A DNA stretch of 64,000 nucleotides. It comes from Pedobacter sp. Leaf194 (GTDB taxonomy: Bacteria; Bacteroidota; Bacteroidia; Sphingobacteriales; Sphingobacteriaceae). The position numbers and the translations under genes were made by a program. Positions 25,620 through 33,518 of the stretch are shown here, piece by piece. The DNA lies in assembly GCF_001423945.1 (NCBI RefSeq), contig NZ_LMPU01000001.1:208373-272372 (forward strand). The letters run 5' to 3'. A model generated the notes under the pieces. The model did no database searches, was not told the DNA's origin, and saw only the letters and a program-made list of their open reading frames with translations. The first letter of the stretch is position 1, and every line of letters starts with the position of its first letter.

Positions 25620-26444
25620 TTAACCCACAAAAACAGATGTCATTGTTAACGAGCCGCCAACAGCCTTATCGTTAAAAAAAGAAACATCTTCCTTTTCGTT
25701 TTTTAACCCCAGGTTATATATTAAGGGCAAGTAGTGTTCTGGTGTAGGGATGGCCAGCATTGCGTCGGCACCTAGCTTTTGGTAGTTAATCAACGGCTTG
25801 TGGTCGCCATTTGAGATTAGGTTTTTAAACTTATCGTTCATTTCCAGAGCCCAATCATAGCCGCCGCCATCAATCATTTCCCAGCTTAACATGCGGAGGT
25901 TATGTACCATATTTCCGCTGCCAAGTATCAAAACACCTTTTTTTCGAAGCGCATAAATTTCCCGGGCAAGTTCGTAATGTTGTTCCGGGGATTTAGTATA
26001 ATCAATGCTTAATTGGAGAATAGGAATATTAGCATCCGGGTACATATGTCTCACCACCGTCCAGGTGCCATGGTCTAAACCCCAATCATGATCTAAACCA
26101 ACCTGGGTGCTTGTAACCAAGCCTGGAATTTCTGCAGCGAGCTTCGCATCGCCGGGTGCCGGGTACTGTACATCAAAAAGCGCTTGAGGAAATCCTCCAA
26201 AATCATGGATAGTTGATGGAAAATCCATTGCTGTAACAAAAGTTCCGTGCGTGTACCAGTGTGCCGATACAACCAATACCGCTGTTGGAACGGGGATGTT
26301 TTTCGCCAAAGCACTCCAAGTCTGGCTATACTCATTGTTTTCAATGCCATTCATTGGCGAGCCATGACCGATGAAAATGGTTGGCATAAGATCCGTTTTT
26401 GGCAAACGCTGAGTGAAGTTTCTGAATTGTGACAAAGTTGGCAT
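25620..26444 (-). CDS. ygiD: 4,5-DOPA dioxygenase-type extradiol dioxygenase
   Basis: 274 aa, class III (LigB) extradiol ring-cleavage fold. Metal-binding His residues appear in IFIGHGSPMN, VVSAHWYTHG, LDHDWGLDHGTW and GNMVHNLR. It matches the YgiD/DODA group that opens catechol rings such as DOPA, with zinc or iron. The N-terminal ~20 residues (before MPTIFIGHGSP) are extra; the ATG at 26387 would give the compact family length, so the true start is uncertain. Cytoplasmic, no operon partner. Confidence 0.85.
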   Translation of the reverse strand: MPTLSQFRNFTQRLPKTDLMPTIFIGHGSPMNGIENNEYSQTWSALAKNIPVPTAVLVVSAHWYTHGTFVTAMDFPSTIHDFGGFPQALFDVQYPAPGDAKLAAEIPGLVTSTQVGLDHDWGLDHGTWTVVRHMYPDANIPILQLSIDYTKSPEQHYELAREIYALRKKGVLILGSGNMVHNLRMLSWEMIDGGGYDWALEMNDKFKNLISNGDHKPLINYQKLGADAMLAIPTPEHYLPLIYNLGLKNEKEDVSFFNDKAVGGSLTMTSVFVG

Positions 26445-26543
26445 AATTGTATTTTTTATAAATTACGTCAATATTTTATCTACTGCGCTTGATGTAAGTT
26501 AAGAAAAGCCAAACCGTTTCCGATTAAACTTTACAACGTTTGT

Positions 26544-27104
26544 TTAAATCTCATCGAGCGTTTTTCTTTTACCGGATGTTTGCTTTTTATAGGCGGATGG
26601 AGTTAGTCCGCTAACTTTTTTAAACTGCGCAGAAAGATGTGCAACGCTGCTGTAACTAAGTTGATAAGCAATTTCACTCAAAGTAAGTTCGCCATAGGTG
26701 AGCATTTCTTTCGCTTTTTCTATCTTTTGTGCAATGAAATATTTCTCTATGGTTTGATTTTCAACCTCCGAAAAAACAGCGCTTAACTGCGCATACTCCA
26801 GGTGTAGCTGCCCGCTTAAATAAGAAGAAAGGTTAGCTTTGAGGGGCTCTTTGGTATAATGTACAAGATCGATAATCGTCGTTTTAACCTGTTCGGCAAT
26901 TTGAGTTTTTCTATCCTCCAGCAATTCAAAACCAAAATAATTTAGCCTTTCGGCAATTAAGGTCTTATCATTTTCAGTCACCGCATCCGCTAATACGACT
27001 TCACCCAGCTCAACCGAAACGGGGTTAAAACCAAGCTTTTCCAGCTCGGTTTTAACCACCATTTTGCAGCGGTTGCACACCATATTTTTTATATGGAGAT
27101 TCAT
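26544..27104 (-). CDS. AraC-type regulator with an HMA-like CxxC N-terminal domain
   Basis: 186 aa. Residues 1-65 look like a small ferredoxin-like metal-binding domain (IKNMVCNRCKMVVKTELEKLGF, with the CxxC at 9-12). About 80-180 are an AraC/XylS double helix-turn-helix: QKIEKAKEMLTYGELTLSEIA then SVAHLSAQFKKVSGLTPSAYKK. It directly abuts the DUF3347 gene stop. I infer a metal-sensing activator of this operon; there is no classical AraC sugar-binding cupin. Confidence 0.82.
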   Translation of the reverse strand: MNLHIKNMVCNRCKMVVKTELEKLGFNPVSVELGEVVLADAVTENDKTLIAERLNYFGFELLEDRKTQIAEQVKTTIIDLVHYTKEPLKANLSSYLSGQLHLEYAQLSAVFSEVENQTIEKYFIAQKIEKAKEMLTYGELTLSEIAYQLSYSSVAHLSAQFKKVSGLTPSAYKKQTSGKRKTLDEI

Positions 27105-27608
27105 TTATTTTGCTTTTATGGTTTCGGTAACGTCGCCGCAATCAAACATCATGCTCCCATAATACGGATTTTCGATGGCCTCTTTTTCATTTAACCAACT
27201 CGCTTTCGCCATTGGGCAATGCTGGATATAAACTGTGGTATTATTGAATTTGATATTTCTAATCGTTTTAATCATGGCATAAGAGATACCTTCAAACGCT
27301 TTTCTCTGGGCCTTGATATCTTTTCCGCTAGCTAATTCTGTGGCTTTAGCTTTAACAATTTTAGCCTGTTCCATCCACAGGGTATGCTGTGTTGCAGGTA
27401 AATCCTTATGCGGAACAGCATCTACTTTAGCTGAAAGTGTTTTAGCTTTCTGCACTGCGAGTTCTTTTTTATCGGCAGCAAGGGCATTTTTCACCTCGTA
27501 ATAAGTCGATAATAACTGATTGAAAGACGCATCGGTTTTACTTTGTGCGAAAAGTATTTTAGTACTTGAAATGGCTATTATCGCCATCATTGTGATAATC
27601 TTTTTCAT
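27105..27608 (-). CDS. DUF3347 periplasmic protein (copper-associated)
   Basis: 167 aa with a signal peptide (ends ILFA-Q). Helical body with the DUF3347 signature near the C-terminus: YIQHCPMA, WLNEKEAI, and NPYYGSMMFDCGDV. The conserved His, Cys and Met residues suggest copper binding; the same domain occurs fused to CusB-type efflux adaptors. It lies 5 nt after the outer-membrane protein gene and abuts the AraC gene, within the metal operon. Confidence 0.88.
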   Translation of the reverse strand: MKKIITMMAIIAISSTKILFAQSKTDASFNQLLSTYYEVKNALAADKKELAVQKAKTLSAKVDAVPHKDLPATQHTLWMEQAKIVKAKATELASGKDIKAQRKAFEGISYAMIKTIRNIKFNNTTVYIQHCPMAKASWLNEKEAIENPYYGSMMFDCGDVTETIKAK

Positions 27609-27613
27609 TCTGA

Positions 27614-28423
27614 TTACTTTAAAACATTAAAAAAATTAAATTCTGCTCTTAGCAAATACATGTTTTTGGTATACCGGTTCGCCATATTTCCGGTAGCCTG
27701 AAAGCGGTAACCTAAATCTATTCGGGTGGTGCTATTCAAAATAACCTGAACGGCGGGCGCTAAATCCAAATACGATTCTCCAGAACTTGGGTCTGTTTTG
27801 CCCAGCATTTCGAAATACAGATTAAAGTTTGGCTCCTTGTAATTTTTATAAACGAGCGGCAAAACCAGGTAGCCTGAGGATAAACTGTATGAGAACATGT
27901 TGCCCGGACTCGGCATTCCTGCTATTTGTTTGCCGGCATCCTTGAACGCGTGCGCATAACCCAGCGTGGCCGATAGCGCAAGTTTGTGTAAAAGCTGCGT
28001 GAAAATTAAACCGCCCTGCGTGCCGCTGTTGTCGCCTTCCAGGTTAATATCCCGGGTAAAGGTTGGCCTTTTACTCGTGCTTATTCTTCCGAAAGCGGCA
28101 GCCCTGAAATGACTATGCGTTTCATCAATGGACAAAAATCGGTATTTTGCATACAAACTTCCGCCTTCCAATCGATATTTTCCATCCATATCAGATAAAA
28201 AGCCCTGGGCATGCATCATCAGGTTTTTATTGAAACCAACCATCACCTCTGGTATAGTTCTGATCATAAATTCAGGGTTGTTCATCCCCTCATTGGTTAG
28301 CCTTAAACCTATAGATTTGGTTGGCATATTGCTGGCAGGTTCTGTAAATACATATAATTCCTGCCCAAAAGCGATGTTAAAGGCGCCAAAAAGAATCAGC
28401 GGCATTAATAAAAACCTTCTCAT
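27614..28423 (-). CDS. Putative outer membrane beta-barrel protein of the metal operon
   Basis: 269 aa from the ATG at 28423. Signal peptide (ends NIAFG-Q), then alternating amphipathic strands and a terminal aromatic strand (RAEFNFFNVLK), as expected for an outer membrane barrel. No named family recognised with certainty. The start is 1 nt after the stop of the secreted HMA gene, so coupled translation is likely. Possibly a transport or export pore for metal-loaded partners. Confidence 0.7.
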   Translation of the reverse strand: MRRFLLMPLILFGAFNIAFGQELYVFTEPASNMPTKSIGLRLTNEGMNNPEFMIRTIPEVMVGFNKNLMMHAQGFLSDMDGKYRLEGGSLYAKYRFLSIDETHSHFRAAAFGRISTSKRPTFTRDINLEGDNSGTQGGLIFTQLLHKLALSATLGYAHAFKDAGKQIAGMPSPGNMFSYSLSSGYLVLPLVYKNYKEPNFNLYFEMLGKTDPSSGESYLDLAPAVQVILNSTTRIDLGYRFQATGNMANRYTKNMYLLRAEFNFFNVLK

Positions 28424-28424
28424 C

Positions 28425-28961
28425 TTAAGAAAGAACCAAATGATAAACACGGATTTTCTTTCCGTTAACTATAGCAGTGCCATTTGCGTAGGCATCAGAA
28501 TTTACTGTTGCAGCTTGTTTTTTAAATGCTGAACTCGAGATAAAATTCTTATCGATAACTGAGGCTTTTACCGGGCCGTTTAATGTTTTGTTTTTCGCGT
28601 TGATGAATCGATACACATTGCCGTCAACAATTGCCTGGCCTTTATCATCGACTTTTACCTGGTTAAAAGAAAAATCTGCAGTTAAGCCGCCAACAGAAAA
28701 GCCAGCATCCTGCACCTTTTTGCGCACCATATCCAGGTTGATGTCGGCGCCTTTTTTGAACGTTAAAACGAAGATATTTTTATTTAAATCTGGTTTTACC
28801 GAATTGATAAAGCCCAATGTTTCCAAAGATTTTTGTGTGGCATTTGAACACATTGAACAAGTTAAACCAGTTACCTGTAAATCTACTTTAGTAATCTGTT
28901 GTGCCGAAGCCTCAACGGCCAGGAATAGCATAATAATGCTAAAAATTTTTATAGTTTTCAT
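28425..28961 (-). CDS. Secreted heavy-metal-associated (HMA) domain protein
   Basis: 178 aa with a signal peptide (ends EASA-Q). Residues about 22-95 are an HMA fold with GLTCSMCSNATQKSLETLGF. The remaining ~80 residues are a beta-rich domain of unknown type (VDGNVYRFINAKNKTL). A periplasmic metal trap or chaperone is likely. It follows HYC_CC_PP by 78 nt and precedes the barrel gene by 1 nt. Confidence 0.85.
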   Translation of the reverse strand: MKTIKIFSIIMLFLAVEASAQQITKVDLQVTGLTCSMCSNATQKSLETLGFINSVKPDLNKNIFVLTFKKGADINLDMVRKKVQDAGFSVGGLTADFSFNQVKVDDKGQAIVDGNVYRFINAKNKTLNGPVKASVIDKNFISSSAFKKQAATVNSDAYANGTAIVNGKKIRVYHLVLS

Positions 28962-29039
28962 TGCTTTTGAAATTAGAATTTAAGAAAATGTTGCATTGTC
29001 CCATCGAAATGCTGGCGCATCAAAGGGAAATGGATAATC

Positions 29040-29444
29040 CTAATTCCTAAAAATACAATTGAAAATATGTAGCGCAACCTGCGAGGAAAGTGGGGGCGCC
29101 TTATTGCTGATTTTGTTTAAAAAAGCGGGGGTAATGTTGCTCAAAAAATCAAGCACAGGTGGATGTAAGAAAAGCTGAACGGAAAACAATTTCGGCATTT
29201 CAACCTTGGCAGCCGTTTGGTGGCTATCTTTTACCTTAACTGTTACTTGTGTGTTTTTGCAACAACCATCATCCTTTATCCTTTCAGAAGGTATATCTGC
29301 ACAAAACTTGCAAGAAACAACATTGCTGAACAGCTTTACATTCTCGAGTTTACCACCGCAGAAATGCAAACTCAAAGCCAAACCCATAACACTAACCACA
29401 TAGAGTGCGGCCAAATACAGTGCTATTTTTTGTTTGAACTTCAT
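29040..29444 (-). CDS. HYC_CC_PP family protein
   Basis: 134 aa. A signal or anchor helix (residues 5-25) is followed by LHFCGGKLENVKLF, a cluster of Cys residues (SCKFCADI, DGCCKN), and LFLHPPVLDF. The H-[YF]-C, CC and PP pattern defines this Bacteroidota family, usually next to HMA proteins and metal-related TonB receptors. First gene of the metal operon (29444 to 26544), with a strong -7 box 5 nt before the ATG. Confidence 0.8.
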   Translation of the reverse strand: MKFKQKIALYLAALYVVSVMGLALSLHFCGGKLENVKLFSNVVSCKFCADIPSERIKDDGCCKNTQVTVKVKDSHQTAAKVEMPKLFSVQLFLHPPVLDFLSNITPAFLNKISNKAPPLSSQVALHIFNCIFRN

Positions 29445-29449
29445 TAGTG

Positions 29450-29457
29450 CAAAGGTA
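29450..29457 (-). promoter_or_regulatory. -7 box of the metal operon, almost touching the start codon
   Basis: TACCTTTG on the minus strand with only 5 nt before the ATG at 29444, so the transcript should be leaderless or nearly so. Confidence 0.6.
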
Positions 29458-29538
29458 AAGCAAAATTAATCGAATAACAGGCCATTTTATTTATTGAATT
29501 TCATTTTTTAGTTTAATTTAGCTTCAAACACGAATGAA

Positions 29539-30261
29539 ATGAAGAGATTGTTATTACTTGTCTGTACCTTTTCTATGATTTCTGCCTTTGCGGCGAAACC
29601 GAAAAATCAATACATCAGAATAAAAACTGAATTTGGAGAGTGCATTGTTAAGCTGTATAATGAAACGCCCCTCCACAGGGATAACTTCTTAAAATTAACT
29701 AAGGAAGGCTATTACAATGGCACCTTGTTTCACAGGGTAATAAAAGATTTTATGATTCAGGGCGGCGACCCTGATTCGAGAAATGCTAAACCTGATTCGC
29801 TGCTTGGAGAGGGTGGACCCAAGTACACCATTCCAGCAGAATTTCGAGACAGCTTGTTTCACAAAAAAGGCGTTTTGGCTGCAGCGAGAGATAATAATCC
29901 AGAAAAGGCATCAAGCGGAAGTCAGTTTTATTTGGTGCAGGGAAAAGTTTTTACCGATGAACAGTTAAATACGTTAGAAGAAAAAAGACTTAAGTTTAAA
30001 ATTCCTGAATACCAAAGGCAGGTTTATAAAACTTTAGGCGGAGTGCCTCATTTAGACAGAAATTACACCGTTTATGGCGAAATTGTTTTGGGTTTGGACA
30101 TGGTTGATAAGATTGCTGTATTGCCGACCGATAAGAATAATCGCCCTAAACAAGATGTGAAGATGGACATTACGATTTTGAAAAAACGGGAAGCAAGAAA
30201 ACTCGAGAAACAGTTGGCTCAGGGTTTCGTTGAAAATAAGTCGACGGTTTTAACGCACTAG
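29539..30261 (+). CDS. Peptidyl-prolyl cis-trans isomerase, cyclophilin type, exported
   Basis: 240 aa with a signal peptide (ends SAFA-A). Cyclophilin motifs: LFHRVIKDFMIQGGDP, SSGSQFYLVQG, and YTVYGEIVLGLDMVDKI. An insertion of about 40 residues (DEQLNTLEEKRLKFKIPEY) separates the last two, common in Bacteroidota homologues. It speeds proline isomerisation in periplasmic folding. The next gene starts 6 nt later. Confidence 0.92.
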   Translation: MKRLLLLVCTFSMISAFAAKPKNQYIRIKTEFGECIVKLYNETPLHRDNFLKLTKEGYYNGTLFHRVIKDFMIQGGDPDSRNAKPDSLLGEGGPKYTIPAEFRDSLFHKKGVLAAARDNNPEKASSGSQFYLVQGKVFTDEQLNTLEEKRLKFKIPEYQRQVYKTLGGVPHLDRNYTVYGEIVLGLDMVDKIAVLPTDKNNRPKQDVKMDITILKKREARKLEKQLAQGFVENKSTVLTH

Positions 30262-30267
30262 TTTAAT

Positions 30268-31035
30268 ATGAAGATCATCTCTTACAATGTTAATGGAATT
30301 AGGGCAGCGAGTGCTAAGAATTTTTTCGGGTGGTTACAGGCTACTAATGCCGATATGGTTTGTTTGCAGGAAGTTAAAGCGATGCCTGATCAAATTTCCG
30401 AAATCATTGGCTTAATTGAACAACTTGGCTACCATCATTATTGGTTTCCGGCAGAGAAAAAAGGATACAGCGGTGTCGCAATTTTGAGTAAGATAAAGCC
30501 AAACCACGTCGAATACGGCTGTGGCGAGGAGTGGATTGATAAAGAAGGTAGAATTTTGCGGGCAGATTTTAATGATTTCTCCCTGATGAGTTTGTACATG
30601 CCATCGGGTTCCAGTGGTGATGAGCGACAAAGTAAAAAGTACGAATTTATGCGGTTTTTTGATTCATATATTGGCGAGCTGCGTAAAGAAATACCTAATT
30701 TAATTGTGAGTGGCGATTACAACATTTGCCACACAGCGATGGATATTCACAACCCAAAATCAAACGCAAACTCTTCGGGATTTTTGCCAGAGGAAAGAGA
30801 GTGGATGCAGTTATTTTTAGAGAACGGTTTTATAGATGCCTTCAGGCATTTTAACAAGGATCCGCATCACTATACCTGGTGGAGTTACCGTGCAGGCGCA
30901 AGAGGCAAAAATCTGGGTTGGCGAATTGATTATCATCTGGCAACAAAGCCGATGGAGAAAAGACTTAGGAATGTAAGGATTTTACCCGATGCAATCCACT
31001 CAGATCATTGTCCGGTGTTGCTGGAAATGGATTGA
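30268..31035 (+). CDS. xth: Exodeoxyribonuclease III
   Basis: 255 aa, exonuclease/endonuclease/phosphatase fold. MKIISYNVNGIRAA, LQEVKA (metal Glu), GYSGVAILSK, SLYMPSG, SGDYNICHTAMDIHNPK, WRIDYHL and the final SDHCPVLLEMD (catalytic Asp-His) are all present. It removes abasic sites and 3' blocks in base excision repair. Co-directional and 6 nt after the cyclophilin gene. Confidence 0.94.
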   Translation: MKIISYNVNGIRAASAKNFFGWLQATNADMVCLQEVKAMPDQISEIIGLIEQLGYHHYWFPAEKKGYSGVAILSKIKPNHVEYGCGEEWIDKEGRILRADFNDFSLMSLYMPSGSSGDERQSKKYEFMRFFDSYIGELRKEIPNLIVSGDYNICHTAMDIHNPKSNANSSGFLPEEREWMQLFLENGFIDAFRHFNKDPHHYTWWSYRAGARGKNLGWRIDYHLATKPMEKRLRNVRILPDAIHSDHCPVLLEMD

Positions 31036-31039
31036 TAAA

Positions 31040-31198
31040 CTATAAATGCTCTGCCTCGTATTTTTCACCGGCCTTCAGCATTAATTCTATTTGCTTCAAA
31101 TCTTCGGCAGTAAGTTCTTCCTTTTCCTGCAATTCAAACACGGCGATCATGTTCTCTTCGTATTGTTTTTCAGTTTTAATTACGATTTCGTGCGCCAT
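31040..31198 (-). CDS. Small 52-aa acidic protein, similar to the N-terminus of HigA-type antitoxins
   Basis: 52 codons from the ATG at 31198 to TAG at 31040, starting MAHEIVIKTEKQYEENMIAV and ending EKYEAEHL. Acidic, predicted helical. The pattern (IKTE-x-x-Y then an E-rich helix and a final helix with Y-E-x-x-H) recalls the segment before the HTH in HigA-like antitoxins, but there is no HTH here. It starts 10 nt after the 5-formyl-THF cyclo-ligase stop, so the two are probably co-transcribed. Convergent with xth, 4 nt apart. Function unknown. Confidence 0.6.
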   Translation of the reverse strand: MAHEIVIKTEKQYEENMIAVFELQEKEELTAEDLKQIELMLKAGEKYEAEHL

Positions 31199-31208
31199 GA
31201 TGCAAAGC

Positions 31209-31769
31209 TTAGAATTTAATAATTTCTGTTGGTGTAATGCAAAAATCTAACCTGATGTCCCGTTCTGTCACATCATCAATTTTATCAATTGCAGGCAGCA
31301 AAGATAAGCCTATTTTTTGAGCATTTAAATTTTCGAGAAATCGGTCGTAGAAACCTTTTCCGTAACCCACCCGGTAGCCTCTTTTATCAAAAGCTAACAA
31401 CGGAACCATAACCAAGTCAACATCCCCATTGTGGATAACGCCTTGTTGTGGCTCTAAAATATTGTAAAGGTTTTTCTTTAAATCGTTTGGACCTAAATAT
31501 TCGTGATTTGTCATTAAAGCGGTTCCAAAATCAGCTTTAGGAACAATTATTTTAATTTCAGGATGTTTTTCTGACAGCCATTCGATTAGTAAAAATGTAT
31601 TGGGTTCTCTTTTTTCCAGGATGGGCAAAAAAATGTGCAATGTCTTTACCCTTGTAAAATCCACCGTTGTAAATTGCTTTAACAAACGGTTATTAAGCAA
31701 TTCAAATTCCAGTTCACTTATTGCTAACCTGTCTTTTAAAGCTTGTTGTCTGATTGTTGATTTTAACAT
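31209..31769 (-). CDS. 5-formyltetrahydrofolate cyclo-ligase
   Basis: 186 aa. LKSTIRQQALKDRLAIS at the start, IFLPILEKREPNT in the middle, and the ATP/substrate motif VPLLAFDKRGYRVGYGKGFYDRFL. It converts 5-formyl-THF to 5,10-methenyl-THF using ATP, in the folate one-carbon pool. Cytoplasmic. Followed on the same strand by the 52-aa gene. Confidence 0.92.
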   Translation of the reverse strand: MLKSTIRQQALKDRLAISELEFELLNNRLLKQFTTVDFTRVKTLHIFLPILEKREPNTFLLIEWLSEKHPEIKIIVPKADFGTALMTNHEYLGPNDLKKNLYNILEPQQGVIHNGDVDLVMVPLLAFDKRGYRVGYGKGFYDRFLENLNAQKIGLSLLPAIDKIDDVTERDIRLDFCITPTEIIKF

Positions 31770-31855
31770 CTCCTGAACGCGGTTTTTAAAAACATTGCCA
31801 CCAAAACATGCAAATACATTGAGTGTTAATGTGCCTGCGTTTTATGGTGGGTTTC

Positions 31856-31889
31856 AAAAAAAAAGCCCTTGAATAATTTCCAAGGGCTT
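31856..31889 (-). terminator. Terminator of the first EF-P gene
   Basis: Minus strand: 9-bp stem AAGCCCTTG/CAAGGGCTT followed by a run of nine T, 18 nt after the efp stop. Confidence 0.85.
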
Positions 31890-31906
31890 CAATAGATTTT
31901 TATTAA

Positions 31907-32467
31907 TTATTTTACGCGTTCCACATACTCACCTGTACGCGTATCAACTTTAATTTTATCGCCCTGGTTTACAAACATAGGCACTTTAACTTCTACACCG
32001 TTTTCAAGTGTTGCTGCTTTCAATGCATTTGTCGAGGTATCGCCTTTTACTGCTGGCTCCGAATAAGTAATTTCGAATTCTGCAAAGTTAGGCAGCTGAC
32101 CCATAATGGCTTCGTCGCTTTCCATAGAAACGATAACGCTCATGCCTTCTTTCAAAAACTTAATGGCCGAGCCGAACAAAGTTTTTTCTACGTTATATTG
32201 TTCGTAGCTGTTGTTGTCCATCACCACCAGGTAATCGCCATCTTCGTACAAATATTGATAATCGTTAGTTTCAACGCGGCAAATTTCAACTGCCTCATCG
32301 GTATTCATACGGGCTTCAACAATTCTACCCGATTTAATGTTACGAAATTTACCAGTGTAAAAAGCGCCGCCTTTGCCTGGTGTACGGTGATTCCATTCGT
32401 CAACAGTAACCAACTCGTTGTTTACACGCAGGATGTTACCTGTTTTAATTTCTGATGCTTTAGCCAT
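31907..32467 (-). CDS. efp: Elongation factor P, Lys-tip paralogue
   Basis: 186 aa, three beta-barrel domains. The tip loop of domain I is RTPGKGGAF with Lys32 at the position that is modified in classical EF-P. Domain III signature ITYSEPAVKGDTSTNALKAATLENG is present. It relieves ribosome stalling at polyproline. It has its own promoter (TACCTTTG at 32513-32520) and terminator. A close paralogue with a different tip loop lies just upstream (32585-33145). Confidence 0.93.
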   Translation of the reverse strand: MAKASEIKTGNILRVNNELVTVDEWNHRTPGKGGAFYTGKFRNIKSGRIVEARMNTDEAVEICRVETNDYQYLYEDGDYLVVMDNNSYEQYNVEKTLFGSAIKFLKEGMSVIVSMESDEAIMGQLPNFAEFEITYSEPAVKGDTSTNALKAATLENGVEVKVPMFVNQGDKIKVDTRTGEYVERVK

Positions 32468-32512
32468 ATGATGTTATCCTATGTGGATTTATATTTCCTT
32501 TTTTGTTGACGG

Positions 32513-32520
32513 CAAAGGTA
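32513..32520 (-). promoter_or_regulatory. -7 box of the first EF-P gene
   Basis: TACCTTTG on the minus strand, 45 nt before the ATG at 32467. Confidence 0.55.
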
Positions 32521-32584
32521 AAATTATTTTAATAAAAACCTATAAACCTTTGGCGCTTAACATATCTTAAAAAGCGGTTATACA

Positions 32585-33145
32585 CTACTTAACACGCTCC
32601 ATATAATCCCCGGTTTTTGTATCTACTTTCACTTTATCGCCCTGGTTTATAAATAACGGAACTCTAATTTCAGCACCGGTTTCTACTGTGGCGTACTTCT
32701 GGGCACTTGTAGAGGTATCGCCTTTTACGGCAGGCTCCGTATAGGTAATTTCGAGTTCAACACTGTTCGGTAATTGCGCTACAATCGGTTCTTCACTCTC
32801 AAAGGCAATGGTAACATTCATGCCCTCTTTTAAAAACTTAATCGAAGCACCAAAAAGTAATTTTGGAATGTTGTATTGCTCAAAAGAATTATTATCCATC
32901 ACCACTAAATAGTCGCCATCCTCGTACAAATATTGGTAATCATTGGTTTCTACCCTACAAATGGTTACTTCTTCATCCGTCCGGAAACGATACTCAACAA
33001 TTTTACCGGTTTTAACATTGCGCATACGAGCCTGATAAAACGCCCTTAAGTTGCCAGGCGTACGGTGAATATATTCCTCTACACTAACCAGTTCTCCGTT
33101 AAACCGAAGCACATTTCCGCTTTTTACTTCTGATGCCTTTGCCAT
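32585..33145 (-). CDS. Elongation factor P, Asn-tip paralogue
   Basis: 186 aa, clearly homologous along its whole length to the next gene; both share long identical stretches such as VETNDYQYLYEDGDYLVVMD. The tip loop is RTPGNLRAF: Asn32 replaces the modifiable Lys, and Arg34 follows. EF-P proteins without Lys at the tip exist in other phyla with Arg or unmodified loops. Separate promoter (TAACTTTG at 33180-33187). It probably acts on a different set of stalling motifs or without modification. Confidence 0.9.
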   Translation of the reverse strand: MAKASEVKSGNVLRFNGELVSVEEYIHRTPGNLRAFYQARMRNVKTGKIVEYRFRTDEEVTICRVETNDYQYLYEDGDYLVVMDNNSFEQYNIPKLLFGASIKFLKEGMNVTIAFESEEPIVAQLPNSVELEITYTEPAVKGDTSTSAQKYATVETGAEIRVPLFINQGDKVKVDTKTGDYMERVK

Positions 33146-33179
33146 TGTATTTTAAACTTGTTTGCTGTTTTCTGAACAT

Positions 33180-33187
33180 CAAAGTTA
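33180..33187 (-). promoter_or_regulatory. -7 box of the second EF-P gene
   Basis: TAACTTTG on the minus strand, 34 nt before the ATG at 33145. Confidence 0.5.
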
Positions 33188-33224
33188 AAAAAATGAATTT
33201 TGATTTGGAAAGCAAAACCTGGAT

Positions 33225-33388
33225 TAATCGGCCGCGATAGTCCCGCTTTTTACTCCAATCTTTTTAAAACAGCTGCTATCCGTAAAACGAAGCAAGAGTT
33301 TCATCGGTTGCAGATGCTTCGTGCCTCAGCATAACGGCTCATTTGCGATTGCTGCTAATAAAAAGGATTTTCGTATCAATCGGGTTTA
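33225..33388 (-). repeat. Degenerate interspersed intergenic element, copy B
   Basis: Minus strand begins AAACCCGATTGATACG and ends AAAAAGCGGGACTATCGCGGCCGAT. It shares both ends with copy A (25476-25570). A weaker resemblance (AAACCTGATGG) occurs at about 53100 in another gene gap. It lies between the EF-P gene and the ncRNA candidate; no coding frame. Confidence 0.35.
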
Positions 33389-33518
33389 GGAAGATAAGCT
33401 TTTGCATAGAACCCGCCACAGCTTCAGCGCTTTTTTGCGATTGTGGGGCAGAATTTCTGTATAATCAGAGCGAAGCGGACAAGGTTAAGAAATCTTAAAT
33501 CGTTAAAAAATATCCGTA

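Noticed and set aside
25436..25630. 64-codon frame on the minus strand
   Set aside because: It overlaps the dioxygenase end and the interspersed element; no start signal or protein-like pattern.
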